A stretch of 23,610 bases of DNA from an uncultured Erysipelotrichaceae bacterium (GTDB lineage Bacteria > Bacillota_I > Bacilli_A > Erysipelotrichales > Erysipelotrichaceae): NCBI GenBank assembly GCA_910586285.1, contig CAJUGR010000011.1, positions 1 through 23,610 of the forward strand, read 5' to 3'. Position 1 is the first letter of the stretch. Each line of letters opens with the position of its first letter. Below the pieces are notes generated by a model. It had not been told where the DNA came from, searched no databases, and was given only the letters and a program-made list of their open reading frames with translations. The translations under genes and the position numbers were made by a program. Positions 16,310-23,471 of this stretch are shown piece after piece.

Positions 16310-16331
16310 CTATCGTTTTTTATGGTAAGAT
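16303..16331 (+). promoter_or_regulatory. Promoter for the DUF1461-maf-tRNA unit
   Basis: TTGTTT (16303-16308), 17 bases including a TGG just before the -10, and TAAGAT (16326-16331). The -35 box is made from the T-rich tail of the preceding terminator. Confidence 0.5.
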
Positions 16332-16353
16332 ATAGATCAAGGTGCGTGATAGA

Positions 16354-17103
16354 ATGAAACAGCGAATTCCAAGTCTTTGTGCGTTCTTGGCAGCGATCAG
16401 TTTTATTTTGATTTTATTAATCAGTTCGATTGATTTTAATTGTTTCCAACATAGCTTTTATGAACGAGAATATGCAGCGATGAATACGGCGCAGGATTTG
16501 CATATGAGTCATGATGATTTGATGAAAGCTACGGAAACCTTATTGGATTATTTACAGGATAAGCGAGCGGATATTAAGGCCGAGATTACCGTTTCAGGAT
16601 GGGTTCGGGAAGCCTTCAATGAGCGCGAGATTCTGCATATGGTGGATGTGAAGAATCTGTATCAGTTTGCCTTGACCCTGCGCATAACGGCTATCGGCTG
16701 TTTAGCGGTATCGCTGCTTTTACTTTGGCTGCAGAAAAAGCAAGATATGTTTATGATGCTTGCGGCAGCTTACGGGAAGTGCGCCATAGGATTTCTTTGT
16801 TTTGTGGCAATGATGGGAATCTGGGCGTTTTGTGATTTTACCGGTTTATGGGAGAGTTTTCATCGCCTGTTTTTCCGTAATGATTTGTGGCTGTTAAATC
16901 CGCGAACTGATTTGATGATTAATATGTTTCCGGAGGATTTCTTTTTCCATATGGTAATACGGATCGCCGTAATGTTCTTAATCGGCTTTGGGGGAATGGC
17001 AGTATGGAGCGGTTTTTATTGGAAGCGGCGCTTATCAATAGCAGTGCAAAAGGAGGCACATGATGAAGGAGATCATTCTGGCGAGTCAAAGTCCGCGGCG
17101 TAA
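16354..17103 (+). CDS. DUF1461 / TIGR01906-type integral membrane protein
   Basis: A 249-residue membrane protein of a conserved Firmicutes family of unknown function. A first membrane segment (about 8-26) is followed by an extracytoplasmic region rich in charged residues (about 27-105). Two or three further segments follow (around 108-126, 136-158 and 210-235). The family signatures are HMVDVKNLYQ before the second segment and FHRLFFRNDLWLLNPRTDLM, then INMFPEDFF, between the later ones. ATG 16354 is preferred over GTG 16342 because AAGGTG (16339-16344) is spaced for it. Its 3' end overlaps maf by about 40 bases. No catalytic motif is visible, and I do not assign a role. Confidence 0.8.
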   Translation: MKQRIPSLCAFLAAISFILILLISSIDFNCFQHSFYEREYAAMNTAQDLHMSHDDLMKATETLLDYLQDKRADIKAEITVSGWVREAFNEREILHMVDVKNLYQFALTLRITAIGCLAVSLLLLWLQKKQDMFMMLAAAYGKCAIGFLCFVAMMGIWAFCDFTGLWESFHRLFFRNDLWLLNPRTDLMINMFPEDFFFHMVIRIAVMFLIGFGGMAVWSGFYWKRRLSIAVQKEAHDEGDHSGESKSAA

Positions 17104-17620
17104 GGAATTACTGCGGCAGGTAGGGGTTTGTTTCCGTGTCTGTCCGGCGGATATAGAAGAGCATATGGATTTGTCTTTGCCGATTGAAGCGGCAGTGGAA
17201 AAGCTGGCGCAGGATAAAGCACAAGCGGTGGCTGCGAATTTTCCGCATGACATTGTGATCGGAGCGGACACCATCGTATCTTTTGATCAGCAAGTGATGG
17301 GTAAGCCACATACAGATGAGGAAGCGATAACAATGTTAAGAAAACTGTCGGGGCATACCCATAAAGTGATCAGTGGTGTCGCAATGGGATGTGAAGGGCA
17401 GTGGGAATGTTTTCATGCGGTCAGTGAGGTAACTTTTTATGATTTGTCACAGGAAGAAATTATCGCATATGTGGAGAGCAAAGAACCACTGGATAAAGCC
17501 GGTGCTTACGGGATTCAAGGAAAAGGTGCAATTTTTGTTGCAAAAATCGTCGGGGACTATTATAATATAGTAGGTCTTCCTTTGGCCGAGGTGGTACGAA
17601 GGCTGCGCCGATTTGCATAG
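17063..17620 (+). CDS. maf: Maf-family nucleotide pyrophosphatase
   Basis: A 185-residue Maf/YhdE-type house-cleaning enzyme that hydrolyses non-canonical or pyrimidine nucleoside triphosphates to monophosphates; older annotation calls it septum formation protein. The N-terminal SQSPRRKELL and the GADTIVSF motif with the catalytic Asp are both intact. KPHTDEEAITMLRKLSGHTHKVISGV and DKAGAYGIQGKG are also conserved. Two adjacent ATGs (17060, 17063) follow AAGGAGG (17049-17055); I take the second, at 8-base spacing and beginning MKEIILASQ as in homologues. It begins inside the DUF1461 gene, and its stop is one base before a tRNA gene. Confidence 0.93.
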   Translation: MKEIILASQSPRRKELLRQVGVCFRVCPADIEEHMDLSLPIEAAVEKLAQDKAQAVAANFPHDIVIGADTIVSFDQQVMGKPHTDEEAITMLRKLSGHTHKVISGVAMGCEGQWECFHAVSEVTFYDLSQEEIIAYVESKEPLDKAGAYGIQGKGAIFVAKIVGDYYNIVGLPLAEVVRRLRRFA

Positions 17621-17621
17621 C

Positions 17622-17695
17622 GCCGACATAGTATAATGGTAATACAGAGCAATGGTAATGCTCAGCTCGCAGTTCAATTCTGCGTGTCGGCACCA
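17622..17695 (+). tRNA. tRNA-Thr (anticodon GGT)
   Basis: A full cloverleaf can be drawn. Acceptor GCCGACA (17622-17628) pairs with TGTCGGC (17685-17691). D stem GTAT/ATAC encloses AATGGTA. Anticodon stem GAGCA/TGCTC (17647-17651/17659-17663) has loop ATGGTAA, giving anticodon GGT, which reads ACC and ACU. Variable loop is AGCT. T stem CGCAG/CTGCG encloses TTCAATT. Discriminator A is followed by an encoded CCA (17693-17695). It lies one base after the maf stop and is probably cut from the same transcript. Confidence 0.93.
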
Positions 17696-17726
17696 TTTAA
17701 AAAATAAGCCCTTAATAAAGGGAAAC

Positions 17727-17762
17727 GATGTCAACTTAAGTACAATGGTTGGCATCTTTTTA
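17727..17762 (+). terminator. Intrinsic terminator after the tRNA
   Basis: GATGTCAAC (17727-17735) pairs with GTTGGCATC (17748-17756) over 9 bp with one G-T pair, followed by TTTTTAT. A smaller CCCTT/AAGGG stem (17709-17722) lies between tRNA and terminator. Confidence 0.85.
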
Positions 17763-17791
17763 TTAAAAGAAAAGCAGTCTTGACTGCTTTT
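17763..17791 (-). terminator. Minus-strand terminator facing the hydrolase gene
   Basis: AAAAGCAGTC (17770-17779) and GACTGCTTTT (17782-17791) are a perfect 10-bp inverted repeat with only two bases between arms. On the minus strand it runs into TTTTCTTTTAAT, so it suits transcripts coming from the hydrolase gene. Between 17792 and 17990 I see no gene; there is a GCATCAT (near 17955)/ATGATGC (at the hydrolase stop) pair and a nested CACGT/ACGTG pair, possible mRNA-end structure. Confidence 0.65.
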
Positions 17792-17990
17792 ACTGATGTT
17801 AGATTTGATATACGATCTTGCCTGTACATATTATATGCGATACGAAAATAAGTATAAGCCCGTGGCGTTGTCTTTGGCACGATTAAATGGAAAATATGGC
17901 AAGTGCTATTGAAAATTCTTTGAAAACACTATTATATTTTCAATTCTTAAGTTGCATCATCATGCACGTGAATTTTATTACGTGTAAAGT

Positions 17991-18788
17991 TTATGATGCG
18001 CTTTGCCAAAACTGATGCATTAACTGATGAAATGCTTGTGGTACATCCATGTTCACACAATGACCGGCATCTTTCAATATGACCATATAGGCCTCCGGTT
18101 CGTCCTGTTTCCACATCTTTACCGCTGTTATCTCCGTGGGGATATCATGTTCTCCACAGCCGATTAACAGTGGATAGGTGCGTTTGTGAGGTGGAAATAC
18201 ATTAACCATGCGGCTGATTGAGGCCAGATAGCGAAAGGAACTTTTAGGAAAAGACAAATTCATTTTATAAAATGCTTCTTGTGCCTGCGGAGTATAGGCA
18301 GAAATGTGCCGATTTGCCTTCGCAAACCATGATACACTAAAAATGGCTTTCATCATCATACCCATCTGTTTTAAACCGTTTTCTTTTTGTAATTTAGGAT
18401 CAAAACGATTGATATCATAGCCGCCGAAGCACGCCAATGAGAGTACCCTTTGCGGATAATGATTGGCGAAATCCTGTGCTAAAACGGCACCTAAAGAGAC
18501 ACCCACCACATGAATACGATCAATACTCTCTTTGTCTAAAATCTCCTTAATCCATCTCGACATATGCCCAAGACGATCTTTTCTGCCAGTTTTTGTCGAT
18601 GCCCCATGACCGATGATATCTAAGGTTAATATGCGATAGGTAGTACGTAAAGCCTTGATCTGTTCACAAAACATTTCATGGGTCACAAAGGCCGCATGAA
18701 GAAATAATGCCCAATCACCGTTGCTCGCGGTCTCCTTGTAATAGACAATCGGTGAATCGGCTAATTGTTCCGTTATCATCGTTTTCAT
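17991..18788 (-). CDS. Alpha/beta-fold hydrolase
   Basis: A 265-residue soluble serine hydrolase of the alpha/beta-hydrolase superfamily. The nucleophile elbow is GVSLG (S98). The acid is probably D215 in GEHDIP, and the catalytic His is H243 in AGHCVN. An oxyanion-type segment LHAAFV (30-35) replaces the more usual HGxG. There is no signal peptide. It could be an esterase, lactonase or similar; the substrate cannot be named. It overlaps the upstream PadR gene by four bases (ATGA) and is the second and last gene of that operon, so it is presumably what that repressor controls. Confidence 0.85.
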   Translation of the reverse strand: MKTMITEQLADSPIVYYKETASNGDWALFLHAAFVTHEMFCEQIKALRTTYRILTLDIIGHGASTKTGRKDRLGHMSRWIKEILDKESIDRIHVVGVSLGAVLAQDFANHYPQRVLSLACFGGYDINRFDPKLQKENGLKQMGMMMKAIFSVSWFAKANRHISAYTPQAQEAFYKMNLSFPKSSFRYLASISRMVNVFPPHKRTYPLLIGCGEHDIPTEITAVKMWKQDEPEAYMVILKDAGHCVNMDVPQAFHQLMHQFWQSAS

Positions 18789-19324
18789 TCTCGTTCTCCC
18801 TTCATTTTTTGTAATAGTTTCTCATACCATGTAATGTTAAATTTCATTAAATCTCTGCCATATTGCGCGGTAACCAACTGATAGCGGAAAATTTCATTTT
18901 GTGCATATTCTTCAGCCATATCGTCTCCTTCCTTACAGATTGCACACAGAATGGCATATTGTTGTTTCAAAGATGTGATATGGGTGTGAATGTTATTCAT
19001 ACGATTTTCCGGTGTAGAAAAGCCCATGAAATAAATCTTTCCCAACTCCGGTTGCTTGGCTGCCTGCTCCACCATTGGTGAATTGATCCACTCCATAAAG
19101 TGCGTTTTTCCTGCATCGGTGATGTAATAGCTTTTCTTATGTCTGCCGTTTTCCGTTAATTCCTCATAATCAATATAGTTCTTGCGTAACAGTTGTTTCA
19201 CTGCATTTTGAATACTTCCCATACTATCACTGTATATCAGATGCAGACCTTTACGAATTCGCTCTCGTAATTCATAAATCGTGCGGTTGCTCAATAACAA
19301 TAAACCAAGAATCATGTAGTCCAT
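18785..19324 (-). CDS. PadR-family transcriptional regulator (left)
   Basis: A 179-residue regulator with the PadR winged-helix domain at the N-terminus (MDYMILGLLLLSNRTIYELRERI, then a recognition region around SIQNAVKQLLRKNYI and the wing KKSYYITDAGKTHFMEWI). A C-terminal helical dimerisation domain (about 90-175) follows. These proteins usually repress a nearby gene until a small molecule binds. It is the first gene of a two-gene operon with an alpha/beta hydrolase. A perfect palindrome sits between its promoter and ribosome site, which suggests autorepression. Start 19324 is set by GGAGG at 7-base spacing. Confidence 0.9.
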   Translation of the reverse strand: MDYMILGLLLLSNRTIYELRERIRKGLHLIYSDSMGSIQNAVKQLLRKNYIDYEELTENGRHKKSYYITDAGKTHFMEWINSPMVEQAAKQPELGKIYFMGFSTPENRMNNIHTHITSLKQQYAILCAICKEGDDMAEEYAQNEIFRYQLVTAQYGRDLMKFNITWYEKLLQKMKGERE

Positions 19325-19338
19325 ACCATTGCCTCCTT

Positions 19339-19390
19339 ATATTACTATTAGTAATATAAAAAGTATAACTTATTCTGTTTTCACTGTCAA
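19339..19390 (-). promoter_or_regulatory. Promoter and palindromic operator of the left PadR operon
   Basis: On the minus strand TTGACA (plus 19385-19390), 17 bases, TATACT (19362-19367). Just downstream of the expected start is a perfect 19-bp palindrome, ATATTACTA and TAGTAATAT around one base (19339-19357). It lies between the start site and GGAGG, the classic place for a self-repressing operator. Confidence 0.75.
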
Positions 19391-19462
19391 GGCATTCGTT
19401 TTCCTAGCACATGAATTAATAACAGTAATAATGTGATATAAAGAAATTCATTCTATCGTATC

Positions 19463-19510
19463 TTGACAAACCTCGCTAAACTGTATAATATATTACTGTA
19501 TAATACAGTA
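19463..19510 (+). promoter_or_regulatory. Promoter and palindromic operator of the right PadR operon
   Basis: TTGACA (19463-19468) is followed after 15 bases by TATAAT (19484-19489). A perfect 17-bp palindrome TACTGTAT-A-ATACAGTA lies at 19494-19510. Its left part ACTGTATAATA is repeated 15 bases upstream (19480-19490), overlapping the -10, so two tandem sites may exist. This operator differs in sequence from the left one. In the middle of the intergenic region CACAT (19408-19412) and ATGTG (19431-19435) form a weaker inverted pair. Confidence 0.7.
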
Positions 19511-19523
19511 TAGGAGGTTGATT

Positions 19524-20060
19524 ATGTCTGCTATTGATTTAATTATTTTAGGCTCATTATGTCAAAGTCCTAAAAGTGCTTATGATTTACAAAAGCAAAT
19601 TGAAGCCAGGAACCTGTCAAGATGGATTAAAATCGGCTCATTTACAGTATACAAAAAAGTAGTTCAATATGAAACAAAAGGATATGTTGTGAGTGAAATC
19701 ATCAAGAACGGCAGAATGCCCGAAAAGACCATGTACACAATTACGCAGGAGGGGAAAGAGGCCTTTAAAGAATGGATGATTAAATTTTCTTTAGCTGAAA
19801 CCAGAGTATTTTTGGATTTTAATGCTGTTATCGTCAATATGGCATTAATTGATGACAACTTGGCTAATGAATGTATTTTGAACATAAAGAATAGTATTCA
19901 TAACACCAAACTACAAATTACAGAATCATTGCCTTCTCATGCCGATATTCCTTTATTCGGACGGATGATTTTAGAACAGCAATTCTTGCTTTTGGAAACA
20001 CTGGAAAAATGGGAAGAAAATTTTGAAAAAGAATACGAGAAAGTGAGGAAGGAAAAATGA
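19524..20060 (+). CDS. PadR-family transcriptional regulator (right)
   Basis: A 178-residue PadR-type regulator. The winged-helix domain occupies about residues 1-80 (IDLIILGSLCQSPKSAYDLQKQIE; wing around EKTMYTITQEGKEAFKEW). A helical C-terminal domain ends in a charged coiled-coil-like tail (EKWEENFEKEYEKVRKEK). It is only distantly similar to the left PadR. The TTG at 19518 is in frame, but GGAGG (19513-19517) fits the ATG at 19524. It overlaps the next gene by four bases (ATGA). This gene and the next are visibly richer in A+T than their neighbours, a hint of later arrival. Confidence 0.9.
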   Translation: MSAIDLIILGSLCQSPKSAYDLQKQIEARNLSRWIKIGSFTVYKKVVQYETKGYVVSEIIKNGRMPEKTMYTITQEGKEAFKEWMIKFSLAETRVFLDFNAVIVNMALIDDNLANECILNIKNSIHNTKLQITESLPSHADIPLFGRMILEQQFLLLETLEKWEENFEKEYEKVRKEK

Positions 20061-20542
20061 GTATGATGAATTTGATTTGTATGAATTTGGTAATCTATTT
20101 GCCGTTTCATTTGTTTGAGGAAGCCATCGGAGATTTTCCTAAATGGATGTATATTCATAAATGGCTGCCTTATCATATGACACACGGACATTGGATGGCA
20201 AACAATTTATTTATCTATTATCCATTGTTACTGATATCCGTTATTGTATATGTACTTAACCGTGAATTGGCGTGCTTTGGATTAGCAATTTTTATATGGG
20301 GGATGATCAATTTTTGTGATCATTTTTTCTATACAATCAAAGATAGAAAAGTATCTCCGGGCTTGATAAGCGGTATACTTTTTCTTGTGAATTCTGTTTT
20401 AGGATTAAGCGGATATATGTCATCTGATGCTTTTTCTGTTTTCCAATTAATCATGGGGATTGTAATCGGTGGTGTGTTATTTGGTCTGCCTATGGGATTA
20501 TGTATTGTATTATATAAGTTTTTTGATAAGTATTTCAAATAA
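20057..20542 (+). CDS. HXXEE-domain membrane protein
   Basis: A 161-residue integral membrane protein. Near the N-terminus it has HLFEE (H18, E21, E22), the motif that names the HXXEE family. Further conserved-looking polar residues sit in or next to membrane segments: H34, H40, H43, H45, the DH in FCDHFFY, and SPGLISG. About four to five hydrophobic segments follow. The family has unknown function; the His/Glu cluster inside the membrane suggests metal binding or an intramembrane hydrolase, which is my inference. A GAGGAAGGA site (20045-20053) precedes the ATG. It is the sole partner of the right PadR gene. Confidence 0.78.
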   Translation: MSMMNLICMNLVIYLPFHLFEEAIGDFPKWMYIHKWLPYHMTHGHWMANNLFIYYPLLLISVIVYVLNRELACFGLAIFIWGMINFCDHFFYTIKDRKVSPGLISGILFLVNSVLGLSGYMSSDAFSVFQLIMGIVIGGVLFGLPMGLCIVLYKFFDKYFK

Positions 20543-20598
20543 TAGTCTGCTTAACAAAAGGAAGTTATTTTGATAAACGGTGAAATATTTTATATCAA

Positions 20599-20638
20599 AA
20601 AGACCTGTCAAATCACATTGGCAGATCTTCTTTTTTTT
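20599..20638. terminator. Bidirectional terminator between convergent units
   Basis: GACCTGTCAA (20602-20611) can pair with TTGGCAGATC (20618-20627) with one mismatch and one G-T pair, and is extended by flanking AA/TT. Eight T's follow at 20631-20638, and AAAAA precedes the stem, so it can serve the HXXEE gene on the plus strand and the lipoprotein operon on the minus strand. Confidence 0.75.
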
Positions 20639-20644
20639 ATTTGC

Positions 20645-21406
20645 CTACAATTCCTCCGTCACATCATAATCTTCTTGTGAATCAAACTCACTGAGGTCAG
20701 GAAACTGTATTTCTTTTATCTGATTGAAATCTGATAATTCGATGGTAGTGTCAATCGTATAAGGCTGATCATCAATATCCAGTTCCATAAGGAACGAATA
20801 GGTTGTGACCTGACCATCTTTGATGGCGATAGTACCGCGTAATTGGTGAATTGCGATTTTACTTTCCGTGCTTTGGTCTGTGAATTTTTGAATAAATGAT
20901 TCTTGAATGATAAAAGCGATGATGCCTGCCTCTTGATCCTGATATCGAAATTCCTTCATGTTATCTTGGATTGACGCTGTAATATCCTCTTGGTTGATCT
21001 TTGATTGGAAAGTGACAATCTCATCGAAATCGAAAAAGGCGGTCTCCTTATCTAATGGCTGTTTGAATTTTGTATCAAAAATATCAAAATAAATGTTCGC
21101 ATCTTTCATATAAAACTTTAGATTGCGCAAAATCACACCATTAGCGGATACTGAAGCATCCATGTTCATTTGTAAATCTTTATCATGTTTTAAAACTGCA
21201 CCGTTCATATTCAGCTTTGACATTAAGTGTTCCTGGTCTTCATCTTCATAAATCAACACTTTAATATCTGTATTCATACCGGTACAGTCCTGTAAAGCGG
21301 TCAGTGCATCAGCATAGGCATGGATTGCATCTTCATCGTATTTCGAAGCACAACCGTTTAACAACAGGCAAAGACAGAAGACAACAGCGATAAGATATCT
21401 CTTCAT
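20645..21406 (-). CDS. Putative lipoprotein, paralogue of the next gene
   Basis: A 253-residue exported lipoprotein. A short signal peptide (MKRYLIAVVFCLCLLL) ends in lipobox LNGC, with C19 as the expected lipidated residue. The mature part is acidic and predicted to be mostly beta-strand, with no catalytic motif visible. Near the C-terminus FNQIKEIQFPD matches VNQIKEIEYPN of the upstream gene, and sizes and layout are alike, so the two are tandem paralogues. The general layout resembles lipoproteins with LolA/LppX-like folds, but that is a guess. No good ribosome site is close: the nearest AAAGG lies about 17 bases from the ATG, so expression may depend on the gene upstream. Confidence 0.72.
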   Translation of the reverse strand: MKRYLIAVVFCLCLLLNGCASKYDEDAIHAYADALTALQDCTGMNTDIKVLIYEDEDQEHLMSKLNMNGAVLKHDKDLQMNMDASVSANGVILRNLKFYMKDANIYFDIFDTKFKQPLDKETAFFDFDEIVTFQSKINQEDITASIQDNMKEFRYQDQEAGIIAFIIQESFIQKFTDQSTESKIAIHQLRGTIAIKDGQVTTYSFLMELDIDDQPYTIDTTIELSDFNQIKEIQFPDLSEFDSQEDYDVTEEL

Positions 21407-21432
21407 AAATAAGAGAATGGCCTTTTAATAAA

Positions 21433-22164
21433 TTATTCTAAGAAGCCGGAATTTTCGGCTAACGGCCAGTCATCTAAGCCATTCGGATATTCGATTTCCT
21501 TGATTTGATTCACATTGGCAAATTTTACGTATACCGAGAATGTTTTGGTTTCTCCGTCATCGGTTCCTGTTAAAGTAATGGTGAGAGAATTCATCAGATC
21601 TTCACCGCATTCCATATCTATGGATGCTTCGGTGATTTCATCAACGCCCATTGATGACAAACTACTTCCTTGTTTCTTCACGTATTCTTTCAGTACATCA
21701 TCTTTTATAACCATGTGAATAGTGTTATCTTTGATTGTTGCTTCTTTTAAATTGTTTTTCAAAGACTTTTTATCAAATTGCATTGTATCCGGATCCAATC
21801 CGATGCCGTCAAAGGCGCTCATATCAGCTTCTTGTTTTTGCTGGGTACCCATGGCACTCACATACATCATGTTGTCTTTGAAATAGATTTCCATGAATTT
21901 CTCCATTTTTTGGCCGGATGCTTCCATATCCACTGCCATTGAAATTTCTTTGGTTTCTGCGATAAAGGAACCGTAAATTTCCGCTTTGACTTTGGAATCG
22001 GGGGCGTCCACACCCATCGTGTAATCCATGGATTCTACTTCACTGAATTTCTTCAACTCTGCTTCCAAGCGATCCAGTGCTGCGTCATCAACTTTAGAAG
22101 ATGAACAACCGCTGCTGACAAATAAAAGGGCAGCACAGGCAAACCATTTCAATACTTTTTTCAT
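21433..22164 (-). CDS. Putative lipoprotein
   Basis: A 243-residue exported lipoprotein. The signal peptide MKKVLKWFACAALLFVSSGC ends at C20; Ser at -3 of the lipobox is less usual than Leu or Val. The mature part begins SSSKVDDAALDRLE and contains repeated strand-like segments rich in Met, Lys and Asp (for example AVDMEASGQKMEKFMEIYF). No enzymatic motif is seen. It is first in a two-gene operon with its paralogue at 20645-21406, 26 bases apart. The start at 22164 follows GGGAGG; a longer frame beginning at 22299 would run into the divergent ispF gene and is rejected. Confidence 0.75.
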   Translation of the reverse strand: MKKVLKWFACAALLFVSSGCSSSKVDDAALDRLEAELKKFSEVESMDYTMGVDAPDSKVKAEIYGSFIAETKEISMAVDMEASGQKMEKFMEIYFKDNMMYVSAMGTQQKQEADMSAFDGIGLDPDTMQFDKKSLKNNLKEATIKDNTIHMVIKDDVLKEYVKKQGSSLSSMGVDEITEASIDMECGEDLMNSLTITLTGTDDGETKTFSVYVKFANVNQIKEIEYPNGLDDWPLAENSGFLE

Positions 22165-22174
22165 AATATCCTCC

Positions 22175-22191
22175 CTAGGCTCTATACCTAG
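22175..22191. promoter_or_regulatory. Inverted repeat before the lipoprotein operon
   Basis: CTAGG (22175-22179) and CCTAG (22187-22191) flank seven bases. The repeat lies just upstream of the GGGAGG of the lipoprotein gene, so it may be an operator or a leader stem. I could not place a convincing promoter for either ispF or the lipoproteins in the 117-base divergent gap; TATGAT at 22252-22257 is a possible ispF -10. Confidence 0.3.
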
Positions 22192-22281
22192 TATTAATAT
22201 ATCATAAAATCGGTAAGATTGATACAGTGGAAGATGAAGTATTTTGTTTTCTATGATAAAATGAATAACAGGAGTGATAAT

Positions 22282-22770
22282 ATGTTGCGAATTGGACAAT
22301 CAAGTGATATTCATCCGTTAAAAAAAGGACGTAAATTAATATTGGGCGGTGTGTTGATTCCTCATGATAAAGGCTGTTTGGGACACAGTGATGCGGATGC
22401 ACTGTTGCATGCGGTTGCCGAGAGTATTTTAGGTGCATTGGCATTGGGAGATTTGGGGACACACTTCCCTGATCATGATCCAGCTTATGCCGGGGCAGAT
22501 TCGATGAAAATATTAGAAAGTGTCTATCATATGATGGATTCACATGGCTATGAGGTCAATAATCTCGATGCCTTGATTCAAATTGAAAAGCCTAAAATGG
22601 CACCTTATATTCATAAGATGCGAGAAAATATTGCTGTTTGTTTGCATTGTGATCTTACGCAAGTCAGTGTCAAGGCGACCAGAGGAGAAAAACTGGGATT
22701 TGTCGGCAGAGAAGAAGGCGTCTTGGCTCAGTGTGTAATATTACTGCGAAAGAAATCGCAAGGAAGTTAA
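22282..22770 (+). CDS. ispF: 2-C-methyl-D-erythritol 2,4-cyclodiphosphate synthase
   Basis: A 162-residue trimeric enzyme of the MEP pathway of isoprenoid synthesis, cyclising CDP-methylerythritol phosphate to the 2,4-cyclodiphosphate. Metal ligands D9 and H11 (SSDIHPL) and H43 (ADALLHA) are visible. The GHSDADALLHA and GDLGTHFPDHDP segments and the C-terminal SVKAT-GEKLGFVGREEG stretch are family signatures. Length is standard. ATG 22282 follows AGGAG at 7-base spacing; the earlier in-frame ATG at 22219 has no ribosome site. No other MEP gene is in the window, and no clear terminator follows. Confidence 0.95.
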   Translation: MLRIGQSSDIHPLKKGRKLILGGVLIPHDKGCLGHSDADALLHAVAESILGALALGDLGTHFPDHDPAYAGADSMKILESVYHMMDSHGYEVNNLDALIQIEKPKMAPYIHKMRENIAVCLHCDLTQVSVKATRGEKLGFVGREEGVLAQCVILLRKKSQGS

Positions 22771-22823
22771 AGGAAACATAAGGTGTATCGGTATGAATTC
22801 TATAAGAAAATGCTTTTGTGAGA

Positions 22824-22852
22824 TTGAATAACCTTTAAAATAAATGTATAAT
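22824..22852 (+). promoter_or_regulatory. Bactofilin promoter
   Basis: TTGAAT (22824-22829), 17 bases, TATAAT (22847-22852). Start near 22859 leaves a leader of about 30 bases. Confidence 0.7.
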
Positions 22853-22891
22853 ATTCACAAGGGAATTGAAATGAGATTCGGAGGTAGAAGA

Positions 22892-23455
22892 ATGAATTAT
22901 AATGATGATAGAGAGTATTATAATCGCAATCAAGGGTATGGCAATCCCAATGAGCGAGTTCGTAACGTGGTCAATAATGACCAGCATCGTTATGATCCGC
23001 AAATGATGCAGCAGGAAGCACTCGAACCCACGGTGATCGGTAAGGGCACCAGAATTACCGGAACAGTAGAAGTAGCTGGTGATTTGGTTGTTCAAGGTGA
23101 AGTGCAGGGCGATATCACTTGCCAAAATAAAATTAAAGTAACCGGAGTGGTTGATGGCAATATCACTACTTGTGATGTTGAATTGGATAATGCGATTGTG
23201 ACCGGTGATATTAATTGTACCGGTGATTTACATCTGAATGTTACCGCAACGGTAGCCGGTAATTGTGAGGCGATGAATGTGGTATGCGGCGGGCGAATCA
23301 AAGGTGATGTCAGTGCAGCGGAATCCGCAACCTTTGAAGAACAAGCAGCACTTGTCGGTAATTTAACGGCACGCGATATTGAAATTCAAAAAGGTGCGGT
23401 TTTGCAGGGCAGTGTGAACATTCGTCAGGATGTTTACTTTGATACAGATAAGTAA
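22892..23455 (+). CDS. Bactofilin-family polymer-forming protein
   Basis: A 187-residue protein with a hydrophilic, Asn/Tyr/Arg-rich N-terminal tail (about 1-45) and a bactofilin (BacA/CcmA) core. In the core, short repeats such as VEVAGDLVVQGEVQGDITC, VVDGNITT and IKGDVSA give the regular Val/Gly pattern of a right-handed beta-helix. Bactofilins self-assemble into cytoplasmic filaments that help place cell-wall enzymes. The ATG at 22892 has GGAGGT (22880-22885) at six-base spacing; an ATG at 22871 is in frame but less well served. It stands alone between its own promoter and terminator, without the M23 peptidase gene that often neighbours this family. Confidence 0.9.
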   Translation: MNYNDDREYYNRNQGYGNPNERVRNVVNNDQHRYDPQMMQQEALEPTVIGKGTRITGTVEVAGDLVVQGEVQGDITCQNKIKVTGVVDGNITTCDVELDNAIVTGDINCTGDLHLNVTATVAGNCEAMNVVCGGRIKGDVSAAESATFEEQAALVGNLTARDIEIQKGAVLQGSVNIRQDVYFDTDK

Positions 23456-23471
23456 AAGGATCATTAACATG

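Noticed and set aside
17792..17990. Minus-strand frame of about 65 codons downstream of the hydrolase (reading TTPRAYTYFRIAYNMYRQ)
   Set aside because: It has no start or ribosome site, runs through the hairpin at 17770-17791 and shows no family pattern; too little to call a gene remnant.
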